Source: Hypoxylon rubiginosum
Lineage: Eukaryota > Ascomycota > Sordariomycetes > Xylariales > Hypoxylaceae
Length of the DNA stretch: 64,000 nucleotides
Direction of reading: 5' to 3'
NCBI GenBank assembly: GCA_902806565.1
Contig: CADCXA010000029.1
Coordinates: forward strand, 1,798,001 to 1,862,000
The position numbers and the translations under genes were made by a program. The first letter of the stretch is position 1. Each line of letters opens with the position of its first letter. Shown here piece after piece: positions 1 through 12,673 of the stretch. Below the pieces are notes generated by a model, which saw only the letters and a program-made list of their open reading frames with translations, was not told the DNA's origin and ran no database searches.

Positions 1-197
1 AAGGCCGATAGCATCTATTCACTCTCATACATAGTACTACTTGCAAAAGGCGAAATTACTAGTTTCCTAATATTAGGTAGTGAGGGCCGTGTTTTGAGGC
101 TTCGTCTAGTTCAAATCAACTCCGACACCAGGTCCAAGACTCCTCCCCTTGGCTGCATTTGACTCCGATGCATTCTGAGGTCTAGCATCCTTCGAGG

Positions 198-3112
198 ATG
201 AATCACCAACACCAACCACCCGGAGGCCAGATTATAGATTTGCAGTCTACGCCTCCGAACCGCACCCTGACCGGAAAATACAGGCGTAATGGGAAACTAC
301 AGTACGCATTTCCACCTCTCCCCGCTTCGAATCTGCACACGCTTACATTTAAGGGGCGCTGCGGGATCAAGCCAAGATTCCACGGCACGCATGGCATGTA
401 AACGGAACCTATCTGGGGTCTTCTTTTGCCATATAACGTGCGCAGAGGGAATCTAGCTTGTTCCCGTCGTCCTACTCGTGATAGGTCTTGTGAGCCGTGT
501 AGAAGATCTAAGCTAAGATGCGACCATGTTGTTCCGGCCTGTGGGAGATGCGTAAGGAGACGATGCGTCGACCAGTGCATCTACCATCCGAATCCCCTAA
601 GTCAGGTTCGTCGGGTCGTCTATATATTACAACCTATCCTTATCCGGTCTTCTATCTGGAGGCTATGATTACTATATGCGCGTTGCCTTACTTGGTTGGA
701 AGTGGAAGAGCTGAACTGATAGTACTTGATAATAGAGTCGACCAACAAGTGAAAATGCCCCTCTAACGCCTGTGACGTCGACGAATGATGAGGGTTCGGT
801 GACTATCGTGCAGTCGATTGAGTTATCAAGAGCAGAATCCCCCGGCGTCATCACACCCCAGACTCCGCTGCCGCGTTCCATAGAAGCGGTTGGACGCGAA
901 GTACACCGAGCTGCGTCCGCTCCGCCGCTGCACCTCCGGGACGAAAGCAACAACCGTACCGGAAGACAGTTCCTTGGCGAGACGTCCTATGTTTCTATCT
1001 TCGCAGACGGCCTGGGCGGCTGTCACGGCCTGACCTACTCTCATGCTCACAAAGTCAGGTTGTCACACGACAAGATAGTGCAAGGATGCAAGGTCCTATC
1101 TTTCCTAAAGGACAAACCTTCAATTCTTCGTTTGGTATCACGTTGGTACGAGATATGCGAAGACGAAGGCTGCATATGCATTGAGCCTATTATGAAAGAG
1201 TGGCTTTGGGGTCTTGGGGTTAACCATGGAGATATCGTAAGTATGAAAGTTGCTTCACTGCCTGCGAGCTGGCACCGTCTTCCAATGTGGAAAATTACGT
1301 GAAAGTGGAGCGTTAGATATCTCTCGTGACATGCTAACATGTGTTTAGCTGAGAGACCAGAACCCCGAAAAGATGCGTCGTCTAGTTGATCTACTTTGGC
1401 GTAATACTCAGACTTCAATTATCTTTAATGAGAAGACAACCGCGACGCAAGTGAGTAAAATGGGACTTATCATGCCCCCTCTATCAATATCCGTTTGAAA
1501 TACCTACGCAGAAGTTCCTTCACGGTTGTTAAACTAAAGACAAGGCTCGAACTCGTCCCGCTGCTAACTACCATGTGCTGTAGTGGGCACGCCTTGGAAC
1601 TGGACCTAACATACGATGGGAAGTTATCGGCCTCATCGCCGCCATCGTTGGCCAGTGCGCCAGTACCCCTGAACCATCGGATCGATTTTCCAAGAAGCAC
1701 AACTTGGCGCACCCATCGTTTCCGAGGCAGATGAGCGAGATTTCAGAGGCCTGCTTAAGTTTTACCCGCGAATGCGAAGTCCTCGGCGATATGTACATCT
1801 GGCTGCTTGTCGAAAATTATTCCTTGACTTCTAGTTTGTGCCCCTTCAAGATTGTCTATACATCGTCGTTTCATGGCTAAACGTATATATGACAGTGATC
1901 AAGGGAGAGAGCAGCCATACGACATATACCCAGAGCAGCGAGATAATGGCAACGGCTGTTGCTATGGGTCTGCATCAGGGAGTCGAAGCAGGAGATCGGT
2001 TACCATTCTTTCTCGCGGAAATGCGGAAAAGACTCTTCTCCCAGACCTACAGCGCAGAAATCGGTATCGCGACCTTCTTAGGCCGCCCTCCCCGCATTTC
2101 GTATCGTTATTGCAATCTCCAGCCACCCCTGGATCTCTCTGTGGCTCAGGTAATCCTCGAAGAGAACGAGCTAGCAGTGGCGCTTGCCGGTCTAGATGAG
2201 AACGGGTTCAACACAGCCGGGAAGATACAGCGCGTTACCTGGACGAAAACCTGGCTAGGCTGCGCCCCGGACAGGGAAGCCATACTTGACCTGGCGTTAG
2301 GCCAATACACCCGTGACGAGATCGTGCGGAATGCGGACGACATCCAAAGAAGAAGCGAGCGGTACTGGGAGAGCTTGCCATCGTTCATCAAAAGGGTGAG
2401 AGACGGGCCCCTAGATTTGGAGGGCAAGACGCCGACGGAGATCTTATATATGACGGTTATGCGCCAAGCGTTCCGCGCCAACGACCTGCTGCTCCAGCTC
2501 GTCCTGATTCGCAAAGCTGGCGCCACTTCGGAGAAGCTCATACACATTGCGCGCTCGATCCTGAAGGACATCCTGTTTATGAGCCAGCGCCACGATCTCG
2601 GGGCGCTGTTCCAAACAGATATCGCGTCTCTTCTCGCGGTGCAAGGCATGCGAAGCGCAGCCGTCATCGCGGTGGAATTGTTGAAACAGGAGCAGCTCCC
2701 CGTCTACCCCAAGGAGCCTCTCCTGCCCAGGAGCCAGACCATCCAGGACTTGTCCGTGTTCGCGGCCAGACTGGGCGCTATCGACCCCGCGGACGGCTCC
2801 TTCGCCATATGCGACCAGGGGCGCAAAGTCATCTCGCATATTCTCGACAGGATCCTGAACCATCCCACCGCGTCGGATCGGCAGCAAAGCTACCGCGCGC
2901 CGACTATCCCTCGAGACCAGCACCACCAGCCTAGCCAGATAGGCCTAGATATCCCCATGAGCGAACCGACGCAGGGAGGTCTACACATACCGTGTGTCAT
3001 AGATCCTACTATGACGGACCTGAACTTCGGCATCGAGGTTCCCTTCTTAGGGGCTGATAATGACTTTATGCAATGGCTCGAGAATATGGATTGGGAACGG
3101 CCGGTTCAATGA
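198..3112 (+). CDS. Zn(II)2Cys6 fungal transcription factor
   Basis: Predicted nuclear DNA-binding regulator of about 768 aa. Proposed exons: 198-285, 457-605, 736-1236, 1349-1450, 1584-1833, 1896-3112; all phases agree. Exon 2 holds the binuclear zinc cluster: CEPCRRSKLRCD followed by C-G-R-C and two more cysteines. The middle carries the usual fungal-specific TF domain signatures: the FLGETSYVSIF region, then the W-E-V-I-G-L-I region in exon 5, then MATAVAMGLHQG followed by an R-K-R-L-F stretch and FLGRPPRIS. The intron at 1834-1895 has a GTTTGT donor and a GCTAAAC branch. The reading frame has no stop once introns are removed, so the gene looks intact. The weakest part is the first exon: the zinc-cluster frame has no ATG of its own, and the 198 start depends on a 171-bp intron (286-456) chosen because its phase fits. 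Target genes are unknown. The PsiD-like gene lies 1.3 kb downstream on the same strand. Confidence 0.8.
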
Positions 3113-4441
3113 AGTTGTCCGTGACGTCGCATCAGTCGATACAGATAGACCTCGATACTGCCCGTCTAGATTACTAGAGTCGGCCTATTTGAACTTGATT
3201 TGCTAGGCGGCCATATAGAGACCGATTTGTGAGACCAAGGGCGAATAACGGGAGGGCTGGCTTCTTTGAAGGCTAGCCGAAAGGCACCGGGCGCCGTCTC
3301 ACTTCGTACCGTCCTACATCATAGTTCATGGCTTCTCCCCCCCGGGCCAGGCGAAGGTTTTCAGGGGTCTACGGGGTTCACCAATACAAGGTGGCATCTG
3401 CACGCCAGTCAAATCGTGGTAGTCCAAGGCCCTCAACACTACGTTCTTGATTTCGACAGCTACATCCTGGACTAGGCACTCGGCTTCTGGGTCTCCTCTA
3501 GTCTACTCTCAAGCCACCAATCGGTTGCTGGACCTATAAGCTTAAATCTAGGGTTCAATTTATGACATGTTACTTATTACTTACCTCCTAGGTATTCCTC
3601 TGATCGCTTAAAACACTACAAGAAATCCTGATAACCGGTGGACCTTGGCTACTTGATTTCTTTTAACAAATATTGGACCATCCGGTTCCACGGCATTGAT
3701 GCGTACGGGAATAGCTGGGATTCTGATCAGATCAGATCAAGCCCGGGACGGCTCTAAAAGCTAATAAGCCCTAGCTGTCATCGAATACGCTACACTTGAT
3801 TTTTAGTGCACCTATCGCACAGTGGGTACTTGAGCACACGGTGAAGTATTCCTGCCCGCGTTTCCTGTTCTTACACCGGTTCTAAGCATCGATATCATCG
3901 TAGGGGTGTTGACCCTTAGCGAGACTGGGGCTGTCATCTGAGCTCTGATGAGGAAGCTTTATGTCCAATATGACACATGATACAAAATGCATTGTCGAAT
4001 CAGTAGGAGGCTCTCGGGGGGCTTATTATATCCTGGCAGCTGGTCGCACAACTTTATTGGAGACGAGTCGGATGACTAGTCAGTCTCGATTCCTCGATTT
4101 ACCTATCAGATGTCGTATCGTATAGAAACCTAAATACCCCCATCCGCATTGGTTTCGCTTTAACCTGTTCTTGACCTACATGCAAGCCATGGACGCGTAA
4201 AACCCAGTTGCCCCCTCCTCTCCTTGCGGACCTGAGTGATCGCCGTGCAGCTACACACAATCATTACATCATGATTAGGCTTCTTATTCTCGGGTATTAT
4301 CCCCGCGCTCCACAACAGGCGTGGTATATGAAGGCTTGGGGAACCGTCGCTCTTGGCAATTCAGGAACCGATCTAGGTAGTATACCCTTGATCTACATAG
4401 TATCGACGTAAGGCTGTTTCGTGGCGCCTATATAACCCGAG
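3113..4441. other. Intergenic region, no gene seen
   Basis: About 1.3 kb between the zinc-cluster regulator and the PsiD-like gene. Only short open frames without recognisable domains occur on either strand. The last few hundred bases are the likely promoter of the downstream gene. No tRNA-like or repeat structure was recognised. Confidence 0.5.
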
Positions 4442-6080
4442 ATGGTTCACCAGCACGGCGACGAGCACGATATTCCCCAGGAACACTTTATTAATAGGTT
4501 AGTAACCCAAAAAATAACAAAGAAAGAACGCTATCATGTCCTACATAAACACTCCGGCTCCGAGTTAACTGTTAACCACGACTGATAATAATAAAAATTA
4601 ACGGTTGTTCGCAGACATGGCGCCTGGCTTCCGGCGGACCACCGCGTCCAGCACGAATGGCTCAAGACGCAGATCGAGCACGTCGACAAGTCCCCCAAGA
4701 AGGACCTGATCCCCGTGCTCCAGGAGTTCAAGAAGCTCATCGAGGGCAACTCGCGCATCTACATGTACTTCAACCAGATGTGGGAGGAGATCCCGCTCAA
4801 GAAGCCCTACGACAAGGACCCGGCCGGGGTCCACAGGCAGATCCGCGACTACCGCCACATGCTCGCCGTGCTCAACCACATCTTCACCCAGGCTCCCCAG
4901 TGGACCGACGCGGCCTTCGGCGTCGGCATGGTCGGCGTCCCTATGGTTGGGATCTTCGACTACGTGATGGCTACGCCTAGGTTAGATTGCCATTTCAGAC
5001 GAGCGGTCGGGCTTGCTTTAGGTAGATAGCTAACTCTCTGTGTCTAGTGGCCATGCGGCCTTCTTAGACCCGGAGGTCAACAAGATGATGAAGAAGATCC
5101 TGAATGAGTGGGGCAAGTTCTTAAAGGTAAGTCTTGAGGACGCGCAATCTCCTACATCGACTATGAAAGCACCAAGCATGACTAATTTCCTCGGTACCTA
5201 GTCACCGAAATCCGCCGAGGTGCTCGCATCTCACAAGGAGGGCTGGTTCTCGCAGCACGCGGTCAAGGACGTGATGGACGTGGCCAACGCGCCCCTGAAG
5301 ACCTCGCACCGGTTCGAGGACATGTACGTCTGCAACCCGTCGGCCCGGTACTACGGGTACGCCTCGTGGGACGACTTCTTCACGCGGCAGCTGCGCGAGG
5401 ACGCGCGTCCCGTGGCGTCCCCGGGAGACGACGACGTCGTGGCTAGCGCGTGCGAGTCGAGGGTGTACAACGTGGCGCGGCACGCCAAGCTGCGGGACCG
5501 CTTCTGGATCAAGAGCCAGCCCTACTCCGTCCTCGACATGCTGGGCCACGACCCGCTGGCCGCGCAGTTCAGCGACGCCACCGTCTACCAGGCCTTCCTG
5601 TCCGCGCTGTCGTACCACCGGTGGCACGCCCCCGTCAGCGGCCGCATCGTGCGCGCCTTCGTCAAGGACGGCACCTACTTCAGCGAGCCGCTGTTCGAAG
5701 GGCCCGCCGGCGGCTACTCCGAGGGCGAGCGTAGCGGTGGCGGCGGCGGTAGCGGCGACATCGACACCCGCGGCATCAGCGTCGCCCAGGGCTACCTGAC
5801 GGCCCTGGCCACCCGCGCCGTCGTCTTCATCCAGGCCGACAACCCGGCCATCGGGCTCATGGCCTTCGTCGGCGTCGGCATGGACGAGGTCAGCACCTGC
5901 GAGATCACCGTCAGCCAGGGCCAGCACGTGACCAAGGGCGACCAGCTCGGCATGTTCCACTTTGGCGGCTCGTCCCACTGCCTCCTGTTCCGCGCCGGCG
6001 TGCCCGTCGACGGGTTCCCTACTCCCGGTCGCAAGGAGAACGTCCCGGTTCGTAGCAAGGTCGCTGTTATTAAGAAATGA
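4442..6080 (+). CDS. PsiD/phosphatidylserine-decarboxylase-like pyruvoyl decarboxylase
   Basis: Predicted 459 aa, close to the length of fungal PsiD-type L-tryptophan decarboxylases. Exons: 4442-4497, 4615-4980, 5048-5126, 5202-6080; all junctions keep frame. The N-terminal third (HGAWLPADHRVQHEWL, then FNQMWEEIP and GVPMVGIFDYVM) matches the PSDC extension that precedes the catalytic domain in this subfamily. The catalytic part has ASWDDFFTRQLR, the SYHRWHAPVSGRI histidine region and, near the C-terminus, FGGSSHCLLF; the serine of GGSS is the expected self-cleavage site that becomes the pyruvoyl group. Family knowledge: such enzymes decarboxylate phosphatidylserine or aromatic amino acids. 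No membrane segment or mitochondrial presequence is evident, which favours a soluble amino-acid decarboxylase over a membrane PSD. The substrate is inference. A Gly/Ser-rich insert (near 5735-5755) lies inside the catalytic domain. Confidence 0.88.
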
Positions 6081-6512
6081 GGAGGTTGCTTATGGAGGGA
6101 TACGGAGGGAACGTGTGAAAGATGATGAAGATAATGGATAGTAATGTGTAGCAGCGTAGTGATCATGGGTTCTGCTTAGCCCCAAAAGGCCTCATTGATC
6201 GTAATTGAAGATTGTATAATTGATGAAAAGTTAGGGATAACAGCAGCTTCTCTATTTACGTAGTCATAAAATTAGGACGGTGTTGACAATGTATCTCGGA
6301 TCTCAGAATCTAGCAAATTGCAAATACCAAGATGAGTTGCATTCCCACATGAGTCTAAATCATTATTTTTCACATAACTTGTATATCTGCCTGATAGATA
6401 GGTGTTATGTATAAACATTAACTTTTAGATATAGTTGAATAACTGTGGTAAGTCACTTTTTCATCTTTAAACCAAATACCCGGTGGCAATTTCTGGACGT
6501 AGCACGAACCCC
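6081..6512. other. Convergent 3' intergenic region
   Basis: About 430 bp between the stop codons of the PsiD-like gene (plus) and the cellobiohydrolase (minus). A+T-rich, as expected for two 3' untranslated regions; no coding signal. Confidence 0.5.
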
Positions 6513-8313
6513 TCACTGAAAAGGGGGATTGGCCTATAACAACGTTGGTTAGTAATTGCTTATTGGAACAAAGATATTGGAGGCTTAGAAGACATGTTAA
6601 GTGGGACGAGCTCATGTTACATACATTGTTGTAGAGTTGCTCGAAATAGGCTTGGAACCACGAGCCGGCCTCCGGCGCAGGCTTCAACGCGTCAGATAGG
6701 CCACAGTGAAAGTCGTACCGCGTGGCAGTCGTATTGCTGGTGCCATCGCACTCGCCGCCGGGCTTGATCCACACGAACGCGTCTAGGACATCGCTGCCCG
6801 TTTCGGCGGTAGGTCGGGTGCCGAAGCCCGTTCCGATGACATTGCACCAATCGCCCCATTCCTTCTGGCCGGTGGGCTGCTTGCCGCTGCGGCCCGTGTC
6901 CGTGACGAAGTGCGCGTCCCAGCCAGCGGCAGACAGTAAGGGGGCCATGGCGTTCACGTAGCTTGACTCGTCGCAATTGGTGTTGCCCTGAGTATACGAC
7001 GGGCAAGTGCTGATCTCCCACGCGTTGTAGTTGGCGACGTTGGTGGCAAGACCACGTAGCGCTTGAGGTGACCCGGCGTCCTTGTATACCCCGGCGAATA
7101 ACTTGGCCGCCGGCTGCAGATTCGCAGGCCAGCCTAGCCATCCCGCATGACCGGCATCGAGATACATGGCGACATTGGGGAGGTTCAGGTTCTTAACAGC
7201 ATAGGTAGTACACTCCATATATGCCGCCTGAGCGTTAGAACATTTCGCCACGTTTGTGTTTGTAACCAAATTAGCCAAGGAGTCCGGCTCTATATAATTA
7301 TTAGTGGAAAGGTAGAAATAGTGAGGAGTGTTAGCAAAGACGGACCTATAATAAGGAGTAGTCGGACATCGGAGTAAGTCTTGATTAGATCGGCAATAGC
7401 ATCAATGTACGCCTTGTATTTCGCAACACCACCATCAGCGATCGAATACTCGCCATTTGATGCGGCGGCGGCGCAATCGCGATCGGGAAGATCGTAGACG
7501 ACGAATATTCCAGCATTGGGAGGGCTCGCCCCAGCCTTATTAGCTGCGCGAATGTCGGCCAGGGTCTCGGCCATTAAGTCTACCTTATCCCGGGTGTCTC
7601 TGCGTTCCGGGTTAGATGAGGCCAAGGTAGAGACTGATATGTGGGAGCTACTTACAGCCACATGAAGCTGGGAACTTTGGCAACGGCCGCTGCACCGGCG
7701 CCCAGAGTGGGAACAGCGAACGCGGAAACTTCTGAGGCATAGTACGAGTTGGTCCACATCGCGACGCCGGAGAAGGGGTTACCCGACCACGAGGCTGCGC
7801 CGCTGCCAGCTGGAGCAGTGGTAGTGACTATTGCATATTCACACGTTAGTCATTGTTCGTGCTTCACGGAAGTCAAAGCAAGAGTAATTGGATGTGAGTT
7901 ATTCTCGGTGGATTGAAAGGAACTGATGTTCTGGGTACTGACCTTTAGTAGTCGTCGTGCTAATAGTAGTTGTTGGATTAGTAGTCGTGGCCTTGGTAGA
8001 TGAAGATGTAGTGATGCGAGTAGTCGTCGTCGTCGTACCGGCGGTTGTAGTTACGGCACCAGGTTGGCACTGTGCGTAATAGTCGTTTGTCTTGACACAT
8101 GTGCTTCCACTATCACAACATGTAGCTCCTGACCAGTCTTGGCCACCACATTGTGCCCTATCCTAGGTGTAAGCTAGAGCTGGATTTTCTTTCAGGATGA
8201 GAGAACTCATACCAAGCGGCAGCGCAAACCGCGCGCTCTTCAACCACGCCCTCGACGGGGATAGCTAGAGCTGCAGAGCTCAGAGCAGCAATGAGGAATT
8301 TCTTCGCAGACAT
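6513..8313 (-). CDS. Cellobiohydrolase II, GH6 with N-terminal CBM1
   Basis: Secreted exoglucanase releasing cellobiose from cellulose chain ends; predicted 475 aa, close to Trichoderma Cel6A. Exons on the minus strand: 8313-8213, 8157-7943, 7827-7656, 7599-7346, 7289-6625, 6533-6513; phases agree. It begins with a signal peptide (MSAKKFLIAALSSAALA), then a CBM1 cellulose-binding module (AQCGGQDWSGATCC ending YYAQC), then a Thr/Ser-rich linker, then the GH6 domain. Catalytic-region motifs seen: VYDLPDRDCAA, EPDSLANLVTN (rebuilt across the 7290-7345 intron), NVAMYLDAGHAGWLGWP and KPGGECDGTS. The last exon encodes only ANPPFQ and stop, after a TACTAAC branch and TATAG acceptor; a naive frame would instead run on into the intron to 6418. 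Intact. Likely induced by cellulose and carbon-repressed, as is usual for the family; a single CreA-like CCCCAC lies at 8496-8501. Confidence 0.95.
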
Positions 8314-8401
8314 GTCGACTTTGCTTGCCTTAAGAGATTGAGAAGATATCTTGAGAGTATGCTGTCAAGAATCTCCTTGCTAATAAGCTGCGACGAAGGA
8401 T

Positions 8402-8409
8402 CTTTATAT
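8402..8409 (-). promoter_or_regulatory. TATA-like element upstream of cellobiohydrolase
   Basis: ATATAAAG on the minus strand about 90 bp upstream of the cellobiohydrolase ATG. Plausible core promoter, by position and sequence only. Confidence 0.4.
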
Positions 8410-8413
8410 CACG

Positions 8414-9740
8414 ACTGGACTCCTGCTAGATCCAAATATGTCGGATAGACGGGAACGTGGATTCCCTAGACTTGGTCATAGAACCCATTGAATCTCCCCA
8501 CCCTGCTTCGAGGTTTCTCGTGACATTCTTGTGGACGCGGTCTAGGTACGCCCAACTATGCTACGGAGGATGGAAAGGCGGGAACGCGGTTCACGGTGCC
8601 GGAGTCTCGTCATGATTTTAGTGGGCTGGCACACAGATCAAGCGATCTATCACACGCGACCCAACCTCGAGGAAGGACGAGTATCGACGCCATGACTCCT
8701 AGACACGATGATGTCTGCTATTCCCAAGTATCGAAGGGTTGAACTACTGGTTCTCGAAGAAAAGACGGCCAATCATAATCCAGTACGGCTAGGCGTTCCA
8801 CATAATAAGGTCCAGGACGTTGGAAGCAATCTAGCCTCCTTCGGTAGTGATCGCGGAAGTTGTTCCTGAGCACGCCAGAATAGGGAACCCATGGCCGTGA
8901 GGGGAATTTGGGGTCGCGGTGGGCTCGGTCTGATAGTCGTAGCTTTTTGTACTGCTGCTACGCTGTGCCGTACCCCTAACACATAAGGGGAAGTCAAGGC
9001 GATAGTTTCGTCCAAGCTAAGAAAACTCGCGTTTATGGCCGTCGCTTAGAATAAAATAAGAACCTTGATTCGATATGATCTAGACCAGGAATCTCATGTT
9101 ACGCCCATGTGCTCTGACATTATTCTTTGGGCCTCGAGGTAACATTCAACTCGCTCTTCAGAAACCGAGTTTGGATAGGTCTAGACTCTAGATCAGTAGC
9201 AGGGCAGGATCCGGAATTGAGAGAGTGAACCCGGTTATGGGGATAACCAAAAATATTATAGCCTTGTATATATTCGACTAGACTTCTAGTCTCGGTCACC
9301 ATATATTGTCTTTTTGGCAAGCGGTTGGTATTGTGAGAATTGATTCTTTGCCTTGGCATTAGGCAGTCGGAGAACGAAGAGGTAATAATTTACACAAAAA
9401 AAAAGAGAAAAAAAGAGAAATAAAGACGTTTTAGATAATTAGTTGGTAGCGAATACGTTACGCCAGGCATTGTACCTGATAGGTGCTAAAGAAGGCTAAC
9501 TCCAGTGACGTTCAGGGGTATGTAATTACACCACTGTAAACTCAATCTTATCGCACTATCGCTTATCGTAATATCACTGTTTGCTTGGCTTACAGCTGCA
9601 ACCAAGCCTAACCGCCATCTTCCGTCACGGTTACAGCGGCGCCGCGACGCTTCTAAACATAAACCAAACCCAGTCAAAAACACATCCGTCCTTTTTTTTT
9701 TCTTAGCGATTGGCGAAGGTCAAGTCGCAAGGTCAGCAAG
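8414..9740. other. Divergent intergenic region
   Basis: Promoter space between the cellobiohydrolase (minus) and AP-2 mu (plus). Contains one CreA-like hexamer (8496-8501), an A-rich run near 9395-9420 and a T-run at 9691-9701 just upstream of the AP-2 mu start. No coding sequence recognised; small open frames lack domain similarity. Confidence 0.45.
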
Positions 9741-11169
9741 ATGCTTTCCGGCATCCTGATCTTCAACCAGAAGGGCGAGAACCTCATCTTCCGAGCCTTT
9801 CGAAATGACTGCCGGCCTCGTCTTGCCGACGTCTTCCGAATCCAAGTCATCTCCAACCCTCAGGTCCGATCGCCTATCCTCACTCTCGGTAGCACCACCT
9901 TCAGCCATGTAAAACACGAGAATATCTACCTGGTTGCCATTACTAAGAGCAATGCCAATGCCGCCCTCGTGTTCGAGTTCCTCTACCGCCTAATCCAGCT
10001 TGGTAGGGGATACTTCGGAAAGTTCGATGAAGAAGCCGTCAAGAATAACTTTGTGCTAGTCTACGAACTTCTAGATGGTGAGTCCATAGGGTACAGACCA
10101 CTTAGTTGCCCTATCTAACCCATGTCGTTTCCAGAGATCATCGACTTTGGATACCCCCAAAATACCGAGACCGACACCCTGAAGATGTACATCACCACCG
10201 AGGGTGTCAAGTCCGAACGCGCCGCCGAAGATTCCGCTAAGATTACTATGCAAGCTACCGGCGCACTGTCATGGAGGAAGGCAGATGTCAAATACAGAAA
10301 GAACGAGGCCTTTGTCGATGTTATCGAGGACGTGAACCTTCTGATGTCTGCCACTGGTACTGTTCTCCGCGCAGATGTCACCGGCCAGATTATCATGCGC
10401 GCTTACCTATCTGGTACCCCGGAATGCAAATTCGGACTCAACGACCGGCTTTTACTAGACCACGATGGTCTCCAGTCACTACCGAGCGGAAACCGACTTG
10501 GAACTAAGGCTACGAAAGCGGCCGCCGGTAGTGTAACTCTGGAGGACTGCCAGTTCCACCAATGTGTGAAATTGGGAAAATTCGACTCTGACCGAATCAT
10601 CTCCTTCATCCCACCCGACGGAGAGTTCGAGCTCATGCGTTATCGAGCAACCGAGAACGTCAATCTACCCTTCAAGGTTCACGCCATCGTTAATGAAGTT
10701 GGCAAGACCAAAGTAGAGTATAGCATTGGCGTCAAGGCGAATTTTGGCAGCAAGCTATTCGCCACGAATGTTGTAGTGCGCATCCCTACTCCCCTGAACA
10801 CGGCCCGAATTACGGAACGTTGTACCCAGGGGAAGGCCAAATACGAGCCGAGTGAGAACAACATCGTCTGGAAGATTGGACGCTTCACTGGTCAAAGTGA
10901 ATTCGTGCTGAGCGCGGAGGCAGAGCTCACAAGCATGACAAACCAGAAAGCCTGGTCTCGCCCGCCCCTGAGCATGAGCTTCAGTCTCCTCATGTTTACC
11001 AGCTCCGGATTACTGGTGCGGTACTTGAAGGTGTTTGAAAAGAGTAACTATTCGAGCGTGAAGTGGGTTAGATACATGACGAGAGCAGGGTCCTATGAGA
11101 TACGGTTAGTCTCTTCCAAACTCCCTTCCGAACCTTATTACGATAGCTAACAATTGGAATAGATTTTAA
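9741..11169 (+). CDS. AP-2 complex subunit mu (clathrin adaptor medium chain)
   Basis: Predicted 437 aa, the normal length for AP-2 mu. Exons 9741-10077, 10135-11104, 11163-11169; the last exon adds only the third base of an Arg codon, Phe and stop, giving the family C-terminus SYEIRF. The N-terminal longin-like domain starts MLSGILIFNQKGENLIFRAF and includes the GRGYFGKFDEEAVKNNFVL helix. The mu-homology domain runs from about residue 170 (SWRKADVKYRKNEAFVDVIE) to the end and includes SGTPECKFGLNDRL. It selects Yxx-phi cargo for clathrin-mediated endocytosis at the plasma membrane. The R-I-Q-V-I-S-N-P-Q-V-R-S-P segment fits mu2 better than mu1. Housekeeping gene with no defects. Confidence 0.95.
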
Positions 11170-11837
11170 ATGAAACTAATAAGACAGCATCTATGAGCTC
11201 GGATTGAGTGCCTATTGAAGCTATTCTGCCATAGCTCTCCTTATAACACTACGAGTTCTCGAGCCGGCTATGGGCACCTTTAAGTTGAATGCCCCGAGCT
11301 ATCGAAGATATTAAGGGTGCCGTACTTTCTTACTATAGTGAGAAGTTCTCCGGGCATTTCCTGGCTAGTTGATGTTGGGTGGACCCTTATATAAGGGCTG
11401 CGGCAGCATCGAACATCATGACTTAAGGTTAATAGTCACCGGAGACGTGAAACCAAGATTGTTGGCTACCATGTGCTCGTAGCCCCTGCGCCACCCCTAG
11501 CAAGACAACTGCATATATCACAGTTGGTGACGAGATAGGAGATGCCGGCGGCTTGAGTATAGCACTATGAGAAGTCTACAACCCCGCGGGATTCTATAGC
11601 CATGGACGGCGATATAGATCCGATTCGCTTCTTCAAATCCCGAATGAAACACATAATTTGATGAAGATTCGATATTCTGAAATCTGACTAATGCGATTTG
11701 TAAGAATGATGTAAATAGTCTCCGTCATCGGGTGTATAAATCATATATAAACCAAATCGACGCTCCCCCCTATTAGCATAGGATCAGAATTTGGGGTAGC
11801 ATAGTACAACATTAAAAGATAGCGAACTCCAATCGTC
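11170..11837. other. Intergenic region
   Basis: About 670 bp with no coding signal. The TATATAAACC stretch near 11745 is a possible core promoter for the downstream HD protein. Confidence 0.4.
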
Positions 11838-12673
11838 ATGTCTTCCACACCAGCAGCATTCGTAGATGATATTGTCAAGCATGGTTGGGACGCTGTGCCA
11901 GTCGATGGCAATGCGATTCTTAATGGAAAGCCTTACATTCACAAGCCTTCGCCCCTGACTGTGAAAGACATACCTTTTCCCTCCGAAGACCCTATCGTCG
12001 CCAAGGTCCAAGACTACGCCAAAAAGCACCTTATTGAGCAGACGTATAATCACTCGATGCGAGTGTATCATTGGGGTAAATTAGTTCTCCCCCATCAAAT
12101 ATCACATGCTACTTAGCATCAATATTTGAGTTTGGGTTCGAACTGACAGGTACCCTAGGCTATTCCATTCTAAAAGACCAATTCCCCGAGCAGTTCGGCA
12201 AGCTCTCGCTAGCCACGTGGGCGCTTACCTGCCTACTCCACGACATTGGCACCACGCACGACAACCTCAGGGCGACGCTGCTATCGTTCGAGTTCTACGG
12301 GGGCATCCTAGCGCTGAACCTGACTAAAGAGCTAGGCGCGCCCCAGGCGCAGTCCGAGGCCGTGGCCGAGGCCATCATCCGGCACCAGGACCTCGGGACC
12401 GTGGGCAAGATCACGTTCCTGGGCCAGCTGATCCAGCTGGCGACCGTGTACGACAACATGGGCATCAACCCGCGGATCGTCGACGAGGCGACCCGGACCG
12501 GCGTGAACGAGGCGTTCCCGCGGATGGGCTGGAGCGGGTGCTTCGCGGGGACGATCAGGGAGGAGAACGGGCTCAAGCCTTGGGCGCATACGACGCACCT
12601 TGGCGAAGAGGATTTTCCTGAGGGGGTTAAGAATAACGAGCTCATGGAGCCGTATGATAGCTGGGGGTTGTGA
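11838..12673 (+). CDS. HD-domain protein, cyanamide hydratase-like (Ddi2/CAH family)
   Basis: Predicted 250 aa, the family's usual size. Exons 11838-12075 and 12159-12673; intron donor GTAAAT and acceptor CCCTAG give the junction HWG-YSILKDQFPEQF. An upstream acceptor at GACAG (12145-12149) would keep frame but insert three residues, so the acceptor is not certain. The metal-binding HD signature is present: a first histidine in YNHSMRVY, then the HD pair in CLLHDIGTTHDN, then a downstream histidine in EAIIRHQDLG. Family members hydrate cyanamide to urea, and yeast DDI2/DDI3 are induced by DNA-damaging agents. Cytosolic; no signal peptide. Substrate here is inferred from the family. GC content rises sharply in exon 2 (12200-12600) compared with exon 1. 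Confidence 0.9.

Noticed and set aside
5202..5978. 258-codon open frame antisense to the PsiD-like gene
   Set aside because: Same cause: GC-rich third positions on the true coding strand.
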